64,000 nt of DNA from Aerobium sp039808485 (GTDB lineage: Bacteria; Pseudomonadota; Alphaproteobacteria; Rhizobiales; Rhizobiaceae): the NCBI GenBank assembly GCA_039808485.1, contig JBDHTD010000010.1:1-64000 (forward strand). The letters are read 5' to 3'. The notes under the pieces are model-generated. The model saw only the letters and a list, made by a program, of their open reading frames with translations, was not told the origin of the DNA and ran no database searches. This document shows positions 26,327 through 35,158 of this stretch, in pieces. The position numbers and the translations under genes are program-made. How positions within the stretch are numbered: the stretch's first letter is position 1; every line of letters starts with the position of its first letter.

Positions 26327-27094
26327 ATGGCTCTGCCTGATTTCAGCATGCGCCAGCTTCTCGAGGCTGGCGTTCACTTCGGCCACCAGACCCACCGCTG
26401 GAACCCGAAGATGGCGCCCTACATCTTCGGCGCCCGCAACAACATCCACATCATCGACCTGTCGCAGAGCGTGCCGCTGCTGCACCAGGCGCTGAAGCAG
26501 GTGTCCGACACCGTCGCCCGCGGCGGCCGCGTGCTGTTCGTCGGCACCAAGCGCCAGGCGTCCGACATCGTCGCCGAATCCGCGCGCCGCTCGGCCCAGT
26601 ATTACGTCAACTCGCGCTGGCTCGGCGGCATGCTGACCAACTGGAAGACGATCTCGAACTCGATCTCGCGCCTGCGCAAGCTCGACGAGCTGCTCTCCGG
26701 CGAAGCCCAGGGCTTCACCAAGAAGGAGCGCCTGAACCTCGAGCGCGAGCGCGAGAAGCTCGACAAGGCCCTCGGCGGCATCAAGGACATGGGCTCGACG
26801 CCGGACCTGATGTTCGTCATCGACACCAACAAGGAGGCGATCGCCATCCAGGAGGCCAAGCGCCTCGGCATCCCGGTCGTCGCCGTCGTCGATTCGAACT
26901 GCGACCCCGACCGCGTCGACTTCCCGATCCCCGGCAACGATGACGCGGCCCGCGCCATCCAGCTCTATTGCGACCTGATCTCGCGCGCGGCGCTGGACGG
27001 CATCGCCCGCCAGCAGGGCGCGCTCGGCGTCGACATCGGCGCTTCGGAAGAGACCCCCGTCGAGCCGGCGCTCGACGAGAACAAGGGCGCCTGA
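26327..27094 (+). CDS. rpsB: 30S ribosomal protein S2
   Basis: 255 residues from the ATG at 26327 (GGAAAGGAAG upstream). Begins MALPDFSMRQLLEAGVHFGHQTHRWNP and contains YIFGARNNIHIIDL, SRWLGGMLTNWKTI and PVVAVVDSNCDPDRVDFPIPGNDDA. Needed for assembly of the 30S subunit and S1 attachment. Short acidic C-terminal extension, usual in Alphaproteobacteria. Co-transcribed with tsf, with two hairpins in the 109-bp gap. Confidence 0.99.
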   Translation: MALPDFSMRQLLEAGVHFGHQTHRWNPKMAPYIFGARNNIHIIDLSQSVPLLHQALKQVSDTVARGGRVLFVGTKRQASDIVAESARRSAQYYVNSRWLGGMLTNWKTISNSISRLRKLDELLSGEAQGFTKKERLNLEREREKLDKALGGIKDMGSTPDLMFVIDTNKEAIAIQEAKRLGIPVVAVVDSNCDPDRVDFPIPGNDDAARAIQLYCDLISRAALDGIARQQGALGVDIGASEETPVEPALDENKGA

Positions 27095-27097
27095 TCC

Positions 27098-27122
27098 TGG
27101 CGGTCACGCCATGTGACCGCCA
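27098..27122 (+). promoter_or_regulatory. rpsB-tsf intergenic hairpin 1
   Basis: 10-bp perfect stem (27098-27107 with 27113-27122) and 5-base loop, beginning 3 bases after the rpsB stop codon. No T run follows, so this is more likely an mRNA processing or stability element than a terminator. Confidence 0.65.
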
Positions 27123-27139
27123 TGACGACAGACGATGCA

Positions 27140-27167
27140 GGCGCACCGTGGATCTCCATGGTGCGCC
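27140..27167 (+). terminator. rpsB-tsf intergenic hairpin 2, possible attenuator
   Basis: 12-bp stem with one G-T pair (27140-27151 with 27156-27167), 4-base loop, followed by GCTCCTTTTG. It could partly terminate rpsB transcription and so set the S2 to EF-Ts ratio, as differential control of this operon is known in E. coli. The tsf start is 36 bp further on. Confidence 0.55.
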
Positions 27168-27203
27168 GCTCCTTTTGATGAAGACGGATTTGAAGAGGCG
27201 ACA

Positions 27204-28127
27204 ATGAGCATTTCTGCTGCACAGGTCAAACAACTGCGCGACATGACCGGCGCGGGCATGATGGACTGCAAGGCCGCGCTGGCCGAAACCGATGGCGACA
27301 TCGAGGCCGCCGTCGACTGGCTGCGCAAGAAGGGCATCGCCAAGGCCGACAAGAAGGCCGGCCGCACCGCCGCCGAAGGCCTGATCGGCGTCGCCGCCGA
27401 CGGGGCGAGCGCCGTCGTGGTCGAGGTCAATTCCGAGACCGACTTCGTCGCCCGCAACGAGGCGTTCCAGGACCTGGTCCGCACCGTCGCGCAGGTCGCG
27501 CTCGGCACCGACGGCACGCGCGACGCGGTCGGCGCCGCCACCTACCCGGCCAGCGGCAAGCCGGTCGACGAGGCGATCAAGGACGCCGTCGCCACCATCG
27601 GCGAGAACATGAGCCTGCGCCGCTCGGCCAAGCTGTCCGTGCCGGCCGGCGTGGTCGCGACCTACGTCCACAACGCCGCCGCCGACGGCCTCGGCAAGAT
27701 CGGCGTGCTCGTCGCCATCGAGACCGCCGGCGACGTGGAGGCCGCGCGCGGCTTCGCACGCCAGGTCGCGATGCACGTCGCCGCCACCAACCCGCTGGCG
27801 CTGACCGCCGACGAGGTCGACCCCGCGGCCGTCGCCCGCGAGAAGGACATCTTCGCCGCCCAGGCGCGCGAATCCGGCAAGCCGGAGAACATCATCGAGA
27901 AGATGGTGGAAGGCCGCATGCGCAAGTTCTTCGAGGAAGTCGTGCTGTTGAAGCAGGCTTTCGTGATGAACCCCGACCTGACCGTCGAGGCGGCGCTGAA
28001 GGCGGCCGAGAAGGACATCGGCGCCGCGGCGAGGCTGACCGGCTTCGTGCGCTTCGCGCTCGGCGAGGGCGTCGAGAAGGAAGAGAGCGACTTCGCGGCG
28101 GAAGTCGCGGCGGCCGTCAAGAGCTGA
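27204..28127 (+). CDS. tsf: Translation elongation factor Ts
   Basis: 307 residues from the ATG at 27204, preceded by GAAGAGGCG. The EF-Tu-contacting N-terminus is intact: VKQLRDMTGAGMMDCKAALAETDGD, followed by WLRKKGIAKADKKAGRTAAEG and VEVNSETDFVARNEAF. Recycles EF-Tu by promoting GDP release. Standard length and position after rpsB. Confidence 0.98.
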   Translation: MSISAAQVKQLRDMTGAGMMDCKAALAETDGDIEAAVDWLRKKGIAKADKKAGRTAAEGLIGVAADGASAVVVEVNSETDFVARNEAFQDLVRTVAQVALGTDGTRDAVGAATYPASGKPVDEAIKDAVATIGENMSLRRSAKLSVPAGVVATYVHNAAADGLGKIGVLVAIETAGDVEAARGFARQVAMHVAATNPLALTADEVDPAAVAREKDIFAAQARESGKPENIIEKMVEGRMRKFFEEVVLLKQAFVMNPDLTVEAALKAAEKDIGAAARLTGFVRFALGEGVEKEESDFAAEVAAAVKS

Positions 28128-28154
28128 TAGCGCCCCGACCTTCATCCGATCGAA

Positions 28155-28188
28155 CGAAGGGCGCCGCGTGACATCGCGGCGCCCTTCG
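28155..28188 (+). terminator. Hairpin between tsf and pyrH
   Basis: Perfect 14-bp G+C-rich stem (28155-28168 with 28175-28188), 6-base loop. No T run follows. It is likely a Rho-assisted terminator or attenuator separating tsf from pyrH. Confidence 0.6.
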
Positions 28189-28229
28189 TGTATCGCCTGC
28201 ACCGCGCATCCCCGGAAAGAGGAAGACCC

Positions 28230-28952
28230 ATGCCGTCCAAGCCAGCCTATCGCCGCGTCCTTCTCAAAGCGTCCGGCGAGGCGCTGATGGGCGAGCAGGG
28301 ATTCGGCATCGACGTCTCCGTCGCCGACCGCATCGCCGCCGACGTGGCCGAGGCGCGCGCCATGGGCGTCGAGGTCGGCATCGTCATCGGCGGCGGCAAC
28401 ATCTTCCGCGGCGTCGCGGTGGCGTCGGCCGGCGGCGACCGCGTCACCGGCGACCACATGGGCATGCTGGCCACCGTCATCAACTCGCTGGCGCTGCGCA
28501 CCTCGCTGGTCAAGCTCGGCATCGATACGGTCGTCCTGTCGGCCATCGCCATGCCCGAGCTGTGCGAGAGCTTCTCGCAGCGCCAGGCCACCGCCTATAT
28601 GGATCAGGGCAAGGTGGTGATCTTCGCCGGCGGCACCGGCAATCCCTTCTTCACCACCGATTCGGCCGCCGCCCTGCGCGCCGCCGAGATCGGCGCCGAC
28701 GCGCTGTTCAAGGGCACCCAGGTCGACGGCGTCTACACCGCCGACCCCAAGCGCGACCCTTCCGCGCGCCGCTACGAACGCATCACCCATGACGAGGTCA
28801 TCCGCGACGGCCTCGCGATCATGGACACGGCCGCAATTGCACTTGCGCGCGAGAACAACATTCCGATAATCGTCTTCTCGATTCATGAGAAGGGCGGTTT
28901 CGGCGCCATTCTGCGGGGCGAGGGGCGCGGCACCGTCGTCAGCGACGCCTGA
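28230..28952 (+). CDS. pyrH: Uridylate kinase (UMP kinase)
   Basis: 240 residues from the ATG at 28230, with GGAAGA upstream; the longer start at 28188 lies inside the preceding hairpin. Amino-acid-kinase fold: RVLLKASGEALMGEQGFGID, GIVIGGGNIFRG, FAGGTGNPFFTTDSAA and GTQVDGVYTADPKRDPSA. Phosphorylates UMP to UDP, linking this cluster to nucleotide and hence envelope sugar supply. Followed by frr with a 70-bp gap. Confidence 0.98.
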   Translation: MPSKPAYRRVLLKASGEALMGEQGFGIDVSVADRIAADVAEARAMGVEVGIVIGGGNIFRGVAVASAGGDRVTGDHMGMLATVINSLALRTSLVKLGIDTVVLSAIAMPELCESFSQRQATAYMDQGKVVIFAGGTGNPFFTTDSAAALRAAEIGADALFKGTQVDGVYTADPKRDPSARRYERITHDEVIRDGLAIMDTAAIALARENNIPIIVFSIHEKGGFGAILRGEGRGTVVSDA

Positions 28953-29022
28953 GGCGGACGGCGGCACGGAACGCGCCGAACACGAAGCGAGAGATGCCGG
29001 CCCGCCGGCAGCGGAGAATCTG

Positions 29023-29586
29023 ATGAGCAGCACCGGAGTCGATTTCAAGGATTTGCAGCGGCGCATGGACGGCGCGATATCCGCCTTCAAGCACGACCTC
29101 GCCTCGCTGCGCACGGGTCGCGCCTCCGCCAACCTGCTCGACCCGATCGTGGTCCAGGCCTATGGCGCGCCGATGCCGATCGCCCAGGTGGCCACCGTCA
29201 GCGTGCCGGAATCGCGCATGCTTTCGGTTTCGATCTGGGACAAGCAGCTCGTCGGCGCGGTCGACCGGGCGATCCGCGAATCCAATCTCGGCTTCAACCC
29301 CATCGTCGACGGCACCAATCTGCGCATCCCGCTGCCGGAGCTCAACGAGCAGCGGCGCAAGGAGCTGGTCAAGATCGCGCATCAATATGCCGAGCAGGCC
29401 AAGGTGGCGGTGCGCCACGTCCGCCGCGACGGCATCGACCACGCCAAGAAGGCGGAGAAGGACGGCGACATCAGCCAGGACGACGCCCGCGTCCAGAACG
29501 AGAAGGTCCAGAAGGCGACCGACGACACGATCGCCGCGATCGACACCCTGCTGGCCGAGAAGGAAGCGGAGATCTTGCAGGTTTGA
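29023..29586 (+). CDS. frr: Ribosome recycling factor
   Basis: 187 residues from the ATG at 29023. MSSTGVDFKDLQRRMDGAI, LASLRTGRASANLLDPIVVQAYG and RIPLPELNEQRRKELVKIAHQYAE are classic RRF segments; the C-terminal helix (AIDTLLAEKEAEILQV) is complete. Splits post-termination ribosomes with EF-G. Followed by uppS after 67 bp. Confidence 0.98.
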   Translation: MSSTGVDFKDLQRRMDGAISAFKHDLASLRTGRASANLLDPIVVQAYGAPMPIAQVATVSVPESRMLSVSIWDKQLVGAVDRAIRESNLGFNPIVDGTNLRIPLPELNEQRRKELVKIAHQYAEQAKVAVRHVRRDGIDHAKKAEKDGDISQDDARVQNEKVQKATDDTIAAIDTLLAEKEAEILQV

Positions 29587-29653
29587 GCGCGGCCGGCCAC
29601 GGCACGATCCGTGGCAAGCCGGCCAAGGGGGTTCTCCTGAAAGGGGCCGCATC

Positions 29654-30370
29654 GTGAAGCCTGCGCATATCGCGATCATCATGGACGGCAACGGCCGCTG
29701 GGCCAAGGCGCGCGGCCTGCCGCGCGCCGCCGGCCACCGCGCCGGCGTCGAGGCGCTGCGCCGCACCGTGCGCGCGGCCGGCGATCTCGGGATCGAGTGG
29801 CTGACCGTCTATGCCTTCTCCTCGGAGAACTGGTCGCGGCCCAAGGCCGAGGTCACCGACCTGATGGGCCTTTTGAAGATGTTCATCCGCCGCGACCTGG
29901 CCGAGCTGCATCAGGCGGGCGTGCGCGTCAGGATGATCGGGGCGCGCGAGGGCCTGTCGGGCGACATCCGCGCGCTGCTCGAGGAGGCGGAGACGCTGAC
30001 GGCGGCGAATCGCGGCCTGAACCTCGTCATCGCCTTCAACTATGGCGGCCGCGACGAGATCGCCCGCGCCGCGCGCCAGTTGGCCGAGGCGGCCGCCGCC
30101 GGCACGCTCGATCCGGAGGAGATCACGCCCGAGGCTTTCGCCCAGTTCCTCGACACGCGGCTGATTCCCGATCCCGACCTCATCATCAGGACGAGCGGCG
30201 AGCGGCGGCTGTCGAACTTCCTGCCATGGCAGAGCGCCTATTCCGAACTGATGTTCATGCCGTGCTACTGGCCGGATTTCGGCCCGGCCGAGCTGATGGA
30301 GGCGGTCAAGGACTTTTCCGAGCGCGAGCGGCGGTTCGGCGGGGTGACCGCCCGCACGGTGGCGTCATGA
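29654..30370 (+). CDS. uppS: Undecaprenyl diphosphate synthase (cis-prenyltransferase)
   Basis: 238 residues from a GTG at 29654, preceded by AAAGGGG; this start places HIAIIMDGNGRWAKARG at the N-terminus as in the family. Further motifs: LTVYAFSSENWSRP, NLVIAFNYGGRDEI and LIIRTSGERRLSNFLPWQSAYSEL. Makes the C55 carrier precursor for peptidoglycan and LPS. The stop overlaps the cdsA ATG by 4 bp. Confidence 0.97.
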   Translation: MKPAHIAIIMDGNGRWAKARGLPRAAGHRAGVEALRRTVRAAGDLGIEWLTVYAFSSENWSRPKAEVTDLMGLLKMFIRRDLAELHQAGVRVRMIGAREGLSGDIRALLEEAETLTAANRGLNLVIAFNYGGRDEIARAARQLAEAAAAGTLDPEEITPEAFAQFLDTRLIPDPDLIIRTSGERRLSNFLPWQSAYSELMFMPCYWPDFGPAELMEAVKDFSERERRFGGVTARTVAS

Positions 30371-31200
30371 GCGCCGGCAGGTCGAGCAACCTGCGGCAGC
30401 GCGTGATTTCGGGCGCGGTGATGATCGTCGTCGCGCTGGCGCTGACCTTCGCCGGCGGCCTCTGGTATCGCCTGCTGGCCGCGGCGATCGCCGGCGCCGT
30501 CCTTTACGAATGGCTGTCGATGACGGCGCCGTCGGAAGCCGCGTCGCACCGCTGGCTGGCCACCGGCCTGCTGGCGATCCTGCTGGCGCTGCTTGTCGCC
30601 GGCCAGCCGATCGCGTTCCTGCTGATGGCGCTTGTCGGCGCGGTGTTCGTCACTGCCGCCCATGCGGTCAAGATCGAGGCCGGATACTGGACGACGCTGG
30701 GCCTCGCCTATGCCGGGCTGCTCGGCCTCGCGCTGGCCGGCCTGCGCGGCGGCGACGCGGCGGGGCTGTCGGCGACGCTCTTCCTGTTCGCGGTGGTGTG
30801 GGCGACCGACATCCTGGCCTATTTCGTCGGCCGGGCGATCGGCGGCCCGAAGCTGGCGCCGTCGATCTCGCCGGGCAAGACCTGGAGCGGCGCGGCGGGC
30901 GGCACCATCGCCGCGGTCGCGATCGGAACGGGCGCCGCCCATCACCTCGGCTCGCCGCTCGGGCTCGGCGCGCTTGTTGTCCTGGCGCTCGTCCTGTCCG
31001 TGCTTTCGCAGATCGGCGACCTGTTCGAATCCTCGATCAAGCGCCGGTTCGGCGCCAAGGATTCGAGCCAGCTCATTCCGGGCCATGGCGGGGTCATGGA
31101 CCGGGTCGACGGGCTGGCGGTCGCCGCCTTCGCGCTGTTCCTCCTCGGGGCGGCGCTGTCGGGGCCGGACGCGCCCGCCCTGGCCTTCTTCGCCAGTTGA
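30367..31200 (+). CDS. cdsA: Phosphatidate cytidylyltransferase (CDP-diacylglycerol synthase)
   Basis: 277 residues from the ATG at 30367. Polytopic, with about seven hydrophobic stretches. The C-terminal signature SLIKRxxGxKD appears as SSIKRRFGAKDSSQLIPGHGGVMDRVDGL, which supplies the catalytic Asp residues. Makes CDP-diacylglycerol for all phospholipids. Translationally coupled to uppS. The next gene is rseP; no dxr lies between them, as I recall for Sinorhizobium. Confidence 0.96.
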   Translation: MSAGRSSNLRQRVISGAVMIVVALALTFAGGLWYRLLAAAIAGAVLYEWLSMTAPSEAASHRWLATGLLAILLALLVAGQPIAFLLMALVGAVFVTAAHAVKIEAGYWTTLGLAYAGLLGLALAGLRGGDAAGLSATLFLFAVVWATDILAYFVGRAIGGPKLAPSISPGKTWSGAAGGTIAAVAIGTGAAHHLGSPLGLGALVVLALVLSVLSQIGDLFESSIKRRFGAKDSSQLIPGHGGVMDRVDGLAVAAFALFLLGAALSGPDAPALAFFAS

Positions 31201-31210
31201 CGGCCGAAGG

Positions 31211-31258
31211 GCCGGAGTTTCAGCCGGAGTTTTAGGCGGAGTTTTAGCCGGAGTTTCG
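31211..31258. repeat. 12-bp tandem repeat, four units, before rseP
   Basis: Four contiguous 12-bp units at 31211, 31223, 31235 and 31247 with consensus GCCGGAGTTTTA. At most two or three bases differ between units. It begins 10 bp after the cdsA stop and ends 73 bp before the rseP start. Confidence 0.9.
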
Positions 31259-31331
31259 GGGAGGCCGACACGGATTTGCCCCACTTGACGTATCTGGCTA
31301 TCCATCCGCAAGCGCCACATGACGGGCAGGG

Positions 31332-32477
31332 GTGACAGTGAACGAATTTCTCGCCACATTCTTCAGCTTCGACAACGTCCTGTTCACGACCATCGTCCCG
31401 TTCCTGTTCGTGCTGACCGTCGTCGTCTTCGTGCATGAGATGGGGCACTATCTGGTCGGCCGCTGGTGCGGCATCGGCGTGCGGGAGTTTTCGGTCGGCT
31501 TCGGCCCGGAGCTTCTGGGCTTCAACGACCGCCACGGCACGCGCTGGAAGCTTTCGGCCGTTCCGCTCGGCGGCTACGTCAAGTTCGTCGGCGACATGAG
31601 CGTCACCTCCGACCCGACCTCGCAGGAAGCGCAGGGGCTGAGCGACGAGGAGCGCCGGACCGCGTTCCATCTCCAGCCGGTGTGGAAGCGGGCGGCGACC
31701 GTCTTCGCCGGGCCGGCGTTCAACTTCCTGCTCACCATCGCCGTGTTCGCGGTGATGTTCTCGATCTACGGCCGCATGGTCTCCGAGCCGATGGTGGCCG
31801 AGGTCAGGGCCGGCAGCCCGGCCGAGGCGGCGGGCTTCCAGCCCGGCGACCGCTTCGTTTCGGTCGACGGCCAGCGCGTCGTCACCTTCGCCGACGTGCA
31901 GCGGCTGGTTTCGGGCCGTGCCGGCGACCCCATCGTCTTCGTCATGGCCCGCGGCGAGGGGGAGGTTTCGCTGACGGCGACGCCCGAGCTCGTCGAGCAG
32001 ACCGACGCGCTCGGCAACGTCATTCGCCTCGGCGTCATCGGCGTCGTCAACAACGAGGCGATGGGCCAGCCGCGCCACATCGCCTACGGCCCGGCCGAAT
32101 CGGTCGCCGAGGCGGTCAAGGAAACCGGCTACATCATCGCCCGCACCGGCCAGTTCCTCCAGCGCTTCGCCGCCGGCCGGGAAGACCGCTGCCAGCTCGG
32201 CGGGCCGGTGAAGATCGCCGACATGGCCGGCAAGGCCGCCTCGCTCGGCTTCGAGTGGCTGGTGCAGCTGGTCGCTATCCTGTCCGTCGGCATCGGCTTC
32301 CTCAACCTGCTGCCGATCCCGCCGCTCGACGGCGGTCATCTGGTGTTCTACGGCGTTGAGGCGGCGATGCGCCGGCCGGTTGCAGAGCGGGTGATGGAGC
32401 TGTTCTACCGGGCCGGGATGGTCGCCGTGCTCGGCTTCATGGGATTCGTGTTCTGGAACGACATATTCGGATGTTGA
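31332..32477 (+). CDS. rseP: RIP-type site-2 metalloprotease RseP (MmpA-like)
   Basis: 381 residues from a GTG at 31332 (a second GTG at 31338 is equally possible). HEMGH at about 36-40 in the first membrane helix supplies zinc ligands, a single PDZ domain lies near 150-215 (AGSPAEAAGFQPGDRFVSVDGQ), and PIPPLDGGH is the LDG motif of the C-terminal helices. Cleaves membrane-spanning regulators: anti-sigma factors in E. coli, PodJ by MmpA in Caulobacter. Precedes bamA as in most Proteobacteria. Confidence 0.95.
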   Translation: MTVNEFLATFFSFDNVLFTTIVPFLFVLTVVVFVHEMGHYLVGRWCGIGVREFSVGFGPELLGFNDRHGTRWKLSAVPLGGYVKFVGDMSVTSDPTSQEAQGLSDEERRTAFHLQPVWKRAATVFAGPAFNFLLTIAVFAVMFSIYGRMVSEPMVAEVRAGSPAEAAGFQPGDRFVSVDGQRVVTFADVQRLVSGRAGDPIVFVMARGEGEVSLTATPELVEQTDALGNVIRLGVIGVVNNEAMGQPRHIAYGPAESVAEAVKETGYIIARTGQFLQRFAAGREDRCQLGGPVKIADMAGKAASLGFEWLVQLVAILSVGIGFLNLLPIPPLDGGHLVFYGVEAAMRRPVAERVMELFYRAGMVAVLGFMGFVFWNDIFGC

Positions 32478-32594
32478 GATGAATGCGCCGCGATTTAGCC
32501 CGTGCGCGTTGACCGGGCGTTTACCATACGGCCATGCAGGCGTGACGCGAATGCCACGGCTCGCATTTTAGTAAACGCATGTTAACCCGGAGCC

Positions 32595-32622
32595 TTGCGT
32601 GTAGGGAAAATCCGGGTAATAC
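32595..32622 (+). promoter_or_regulatory. Candidate bamA promoter
   Basis: TTGCGT (32595-32600), 16 bases, TAATAC (32617-32622), about 75 bp before the bamA ATG. Just upstream GCGTTTAC (32517-32524) and its complement GTAAACGC (about 32572-32579) could form a long-range hairpin. Suggestive only. Confidence 0.35.
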
Positions 32623-32694
32623 GGTATGCGGACTGACTGCGCCGCCGTGCGTTCGCGCCGCGGGGACTACGAGAATAAAAGGTTTCAAAGCCCA

Positions 32695-35106
32695 ATGAAG
32701 GCAGTTTCCAGTTTCATGAGCGCCGTCTCGGCGGTGGCTCTTTCGGCCGGTGTCATGATCTCCGGCGCGACCGCCCTGCAACTCGCCACGGTGTCCGTGG
32801 CCGAGGCGGCGGTCGTCAGCCGTATCGAGGTCCGCGGCAACCGGCGCGTCGACGCCGAAACCATCCGCAACAACGTCGATATCCGGCCGGGGCGCAACTT
32901 CAGCGCCGGCGACATCGACGAGGCCGTCAAGCGGCTGTTCTCGACCGGCCTGTTCTCGGACGTGCGCATCAACCAGAGCGGCTCGACGCTCGTGGTCACG
33001 GTCGTGGAATATTCGATCGTCAACCAGGTGCTGTTCCAGGGCAACAAGAAGATCAAGGACGCCGATCTCGTCCGCCAGATCCAGCTCCAGCCGCGCAACT
33101 CGTTTTCCGATTCGCTGCTCGCCGCCGACGTCGAGACGATTCGCCAGGCTTATGCGCGCATCGGCCGCGACGACGCCGTCGTCACCTCGCAGGTGGTCGA
33201 TCTCGGCGACAACCGCGTCAACGTGATCTTCGACATCCAGGAAGGCGGCCGCACCAAGATCGCCGCCGTCGAGTTCGAAGGCAACAGCGCCTATTCCGAC
33301 GGCCGCCTGCGCGACGTCGTCTCGACCAAGCGCTCCGGCCTGCTCTCGTTCCTGTCGCGCAACGACATCTACGACGAGGACCGCCTGCGCGCCGACGAGG
33401 AGATGCTGCGGCGTTTCTATTACAATCACGGCTATGCCGACTTCCAGGTCGTGTCGTCCCATGCCGAGCTGAACGAGGCCAACAACACCTACCGCGTCGT
33501 GTTCACGGTCGACGAGGGCCGCCGCTACCGCTTCGGCTCGATCGAGGTGGAGAGCACGGTGGCCGGCCTCGACGGCGAGGCGCTGAAGGGCGCCATCGCC
33601 ACCAGGGAAGGCAATTACTACAGCGCCAAGGCCGTCGAGGAATCGCTGGTGGCGCTCGGCGAGCGCGCCGCCGGCCTCGGCTATGCCTTCGCCCAGGTGA
33701 CGCCGCGCGGCGACCGCAATTTCGAGAACCAGACCATCTCGGTCGTCTATGCGATCGACCAGGGTCCGCGCGCCTATATCGAGCGCATCGAGATTCGCGG
33801 CAATGCGCGCACGCGCGACTACGTCATCCGCCGCGAGTTCGACCTCAGCGAGGGCGACGCCTTCAACCAGGTTCTCGTGCAGCGCGCGAAGCGCCGCCTC
33901 GAACGGCTTGATTTCTTTACCAGCGTCAACATCTCCACCGCGCCGGGTTCCGAGCCCGACCAGGTGGTGCTGGTCGTCGACCTGGTCGAGAAGTCGACGG
34001 GCGAGCTGTCCATCGGCGGCGGCTATTCGACCGGCGGCGACAACAAGGGCTTCTCGGTCGAGGGTTCGATCGCCGAGCGCAACTTCCTCGGCCGCGGTCA
34101 GGCGATCCGCTTCTCCGCCGGCGGCGGCAAGGACACCCGCAACTACCAGCTTTCCTTCACCGAGCCTTACTTCCTCGGCCGCCGCATCAGCGCGGGCTTC
34201 GACATTTACCGCACCAACAACGACTACGACTACTACAAGACCGAGATGACCGGCGGCACTGTGCGTTTCGGCCTGCCGATCACCCAGGCGCTGACCGCGC
34301 AGGTTGCCTACAACCTGACGCAGGAGAAGTACGAGTACACCTCCGCGTGCGACACGAACGAGAACGGCATCCTCGATCCGGGCGAGTGCCTTGACACCGC
34401 CACGCCGCCGAACCAGCTCATTTCGAAGTACATCCAGAACGCGATCGAGACTCAGAGCCCCTGGGTCAAGTCGTCGGTCAGCGGCGCGCTGCTCTACAAC
34501 ACCATCGACAACATGCAGAGCCCGCGTGACGGCATCTATGCCAATCTGACGCTGGAAGTGGCCGGCCTCGGCGGCGACGCGGAGTGGGTGAAGCTCTACG
34601 GCCGTGGCACCTATTACAAGACGCTGTCGGCCGAGATGGACCTGGTCGGCATGCTTGCCGTCGGCGGTGGCCACATCGAGAGCTTCGGCAACAACGGCCT
34701 GCGGGTGTTCGACCACTTCCAGGGCAACGACCGCATGATCCGCGGCTTCAAGCACAACGGCATCGGCCCGTTCGATCCGGCTGCGACCGGCGTCGACGCC
34801 AAGCATGTCGGCGGCACGACCTATTTCCACGGTTCGGCCGAAATGCAGTTCCCGCTGCCGGTCCTCTCCGAGGGCCTCGGCTTCCGCGGCGCGGTCTTCG
34901 CCGATGCGGCGACGCTCTACGGCAGCGACCTCACCGGCTTCGGCGCCATTTCCGGCACGGAAATGAACTGGCGCGCCTCGGTCGGCGCCTCCATCATCTG
35001 GGCTTCGCCCTTCGGTCCGCTGCGCGTCGACTACGCCGTGCCGGTGGCCAAGGAGGACAGCGACCGTGTCCAGAACTTCAATTTCGGTGTCTCGACCCGA
35101 TTCTGA
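32695..35106 (+). CDS. bamA: Outer membrane protein assembly factor BamA
   Basis: 803 residues from the ATG at 32695. N-terminal signal peptide to about 38 (..SVAEAAVV), then POTRA repeats beginning SRIEVRGNRRVDAETIRNNV and ending around residue 425. The C-terminal Omp85 barrel carries the lid motif MIRGFKHNGIGP and finishes with the barrel signal FNFGVSTRF (terminal Phe). Inserts beta-barrel proteins, including the LPS machinery, into the outer membrane. Shares its neighbourhood with rseP upstream and lipid A genes downstream. Confidence 0.98.
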   Translation: MKAVSSFMSAVSAVALSAGVMISGATALQLATVSVAEAAVVSRIEVRGNRRVDAETIRNNVDIRPGRNFSAGDIDEAVKRLFSTGLFSDVRINQSGSTLVVTVVEYSIVNQVLFQGNKKIKDADLVRQIQLQPRNSFSDSLLAADVETIRQAYARIGRDDAVVTSQVVDLGDNRVNVIFDIQEGGRTKIAAVEFEGNSAYSDGRLRDVVSTKRSGLLSFLSRNDIYDEDRLRADEEMLRRFYYNHGYADFQVVSSHAELNEANNTYRVVFTVDEGRRYRFGSIEVESTVAGLDGEALKGAIATREGNYYSAKAVEESLVALGERAAGLGYAFAQVTPRGDRNFENQTISVVYAIDQGPRAYIERIEIRGNARTRDYVIRREFDLSEGDAFNQVLVQRAKRRLERLDFFTSVNISTAPGSEPDQVVLVVDLVEKSTGELSIGGGYSTGGDNKGFSVEGSIAERNFLGRGQAIRFSAGGGKDTRNYQLSFTEPYFLGRRISAGFDIYRTNNDYDYYKTEMTGGTVRFGLPITQALTAQVAYNLTQEKYEYTSACDTNENGILDPGECLDTATPPNQLISKYIQNAIETQSPWVKSSVSGALLYNTIDNMQSPRDGIYANLTLEVAGLGGDAEWVKLYGRGTYYKTLSAEMDLVGMLAVGGGHIESFGNNGLRVFDHFQGNDRMIRGFKHNGIGPFDPAATGVDAKHVGGTTYFHGSAEMQFPLPVLSEGLGFRGAVFADAATLYGSDLTGFGAISGTEMNWRASVGASIIWASPFGPLRVDYAVPVAKEDSDRVQNFNFGVSTRF

Positions 35107-35120
35107 TGTCGGGTGACGCG

Positions 35121-35147
35121 CTTCCGGGCCTCGTTCGGGCCCGGAAG
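35121..35147 (+). terminator. Hairpin between bamA and lpxD
   Basis: 10-bp perfect stem (35121-35130 with 35138-35147), 7-base loop, in the 52-bp gap. No T run. Its arms (TTCCGGGCCTCGT...) resemble the 33-bp repeats at 20828. It may reduce read-through from bamA into lpxD. Confidence 0.55.
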
Positions 35148-35158
35148 AGAAGGCTTTC

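Noticed and set aside
31018..31038. TTCGAATCC, resembling a tRNA T-arm
   Set aside because: It lies inside the conserved cdsA LFESSIK codons with no acceptor or anticodon stem around it. No tRNA was found anywhere by eye.
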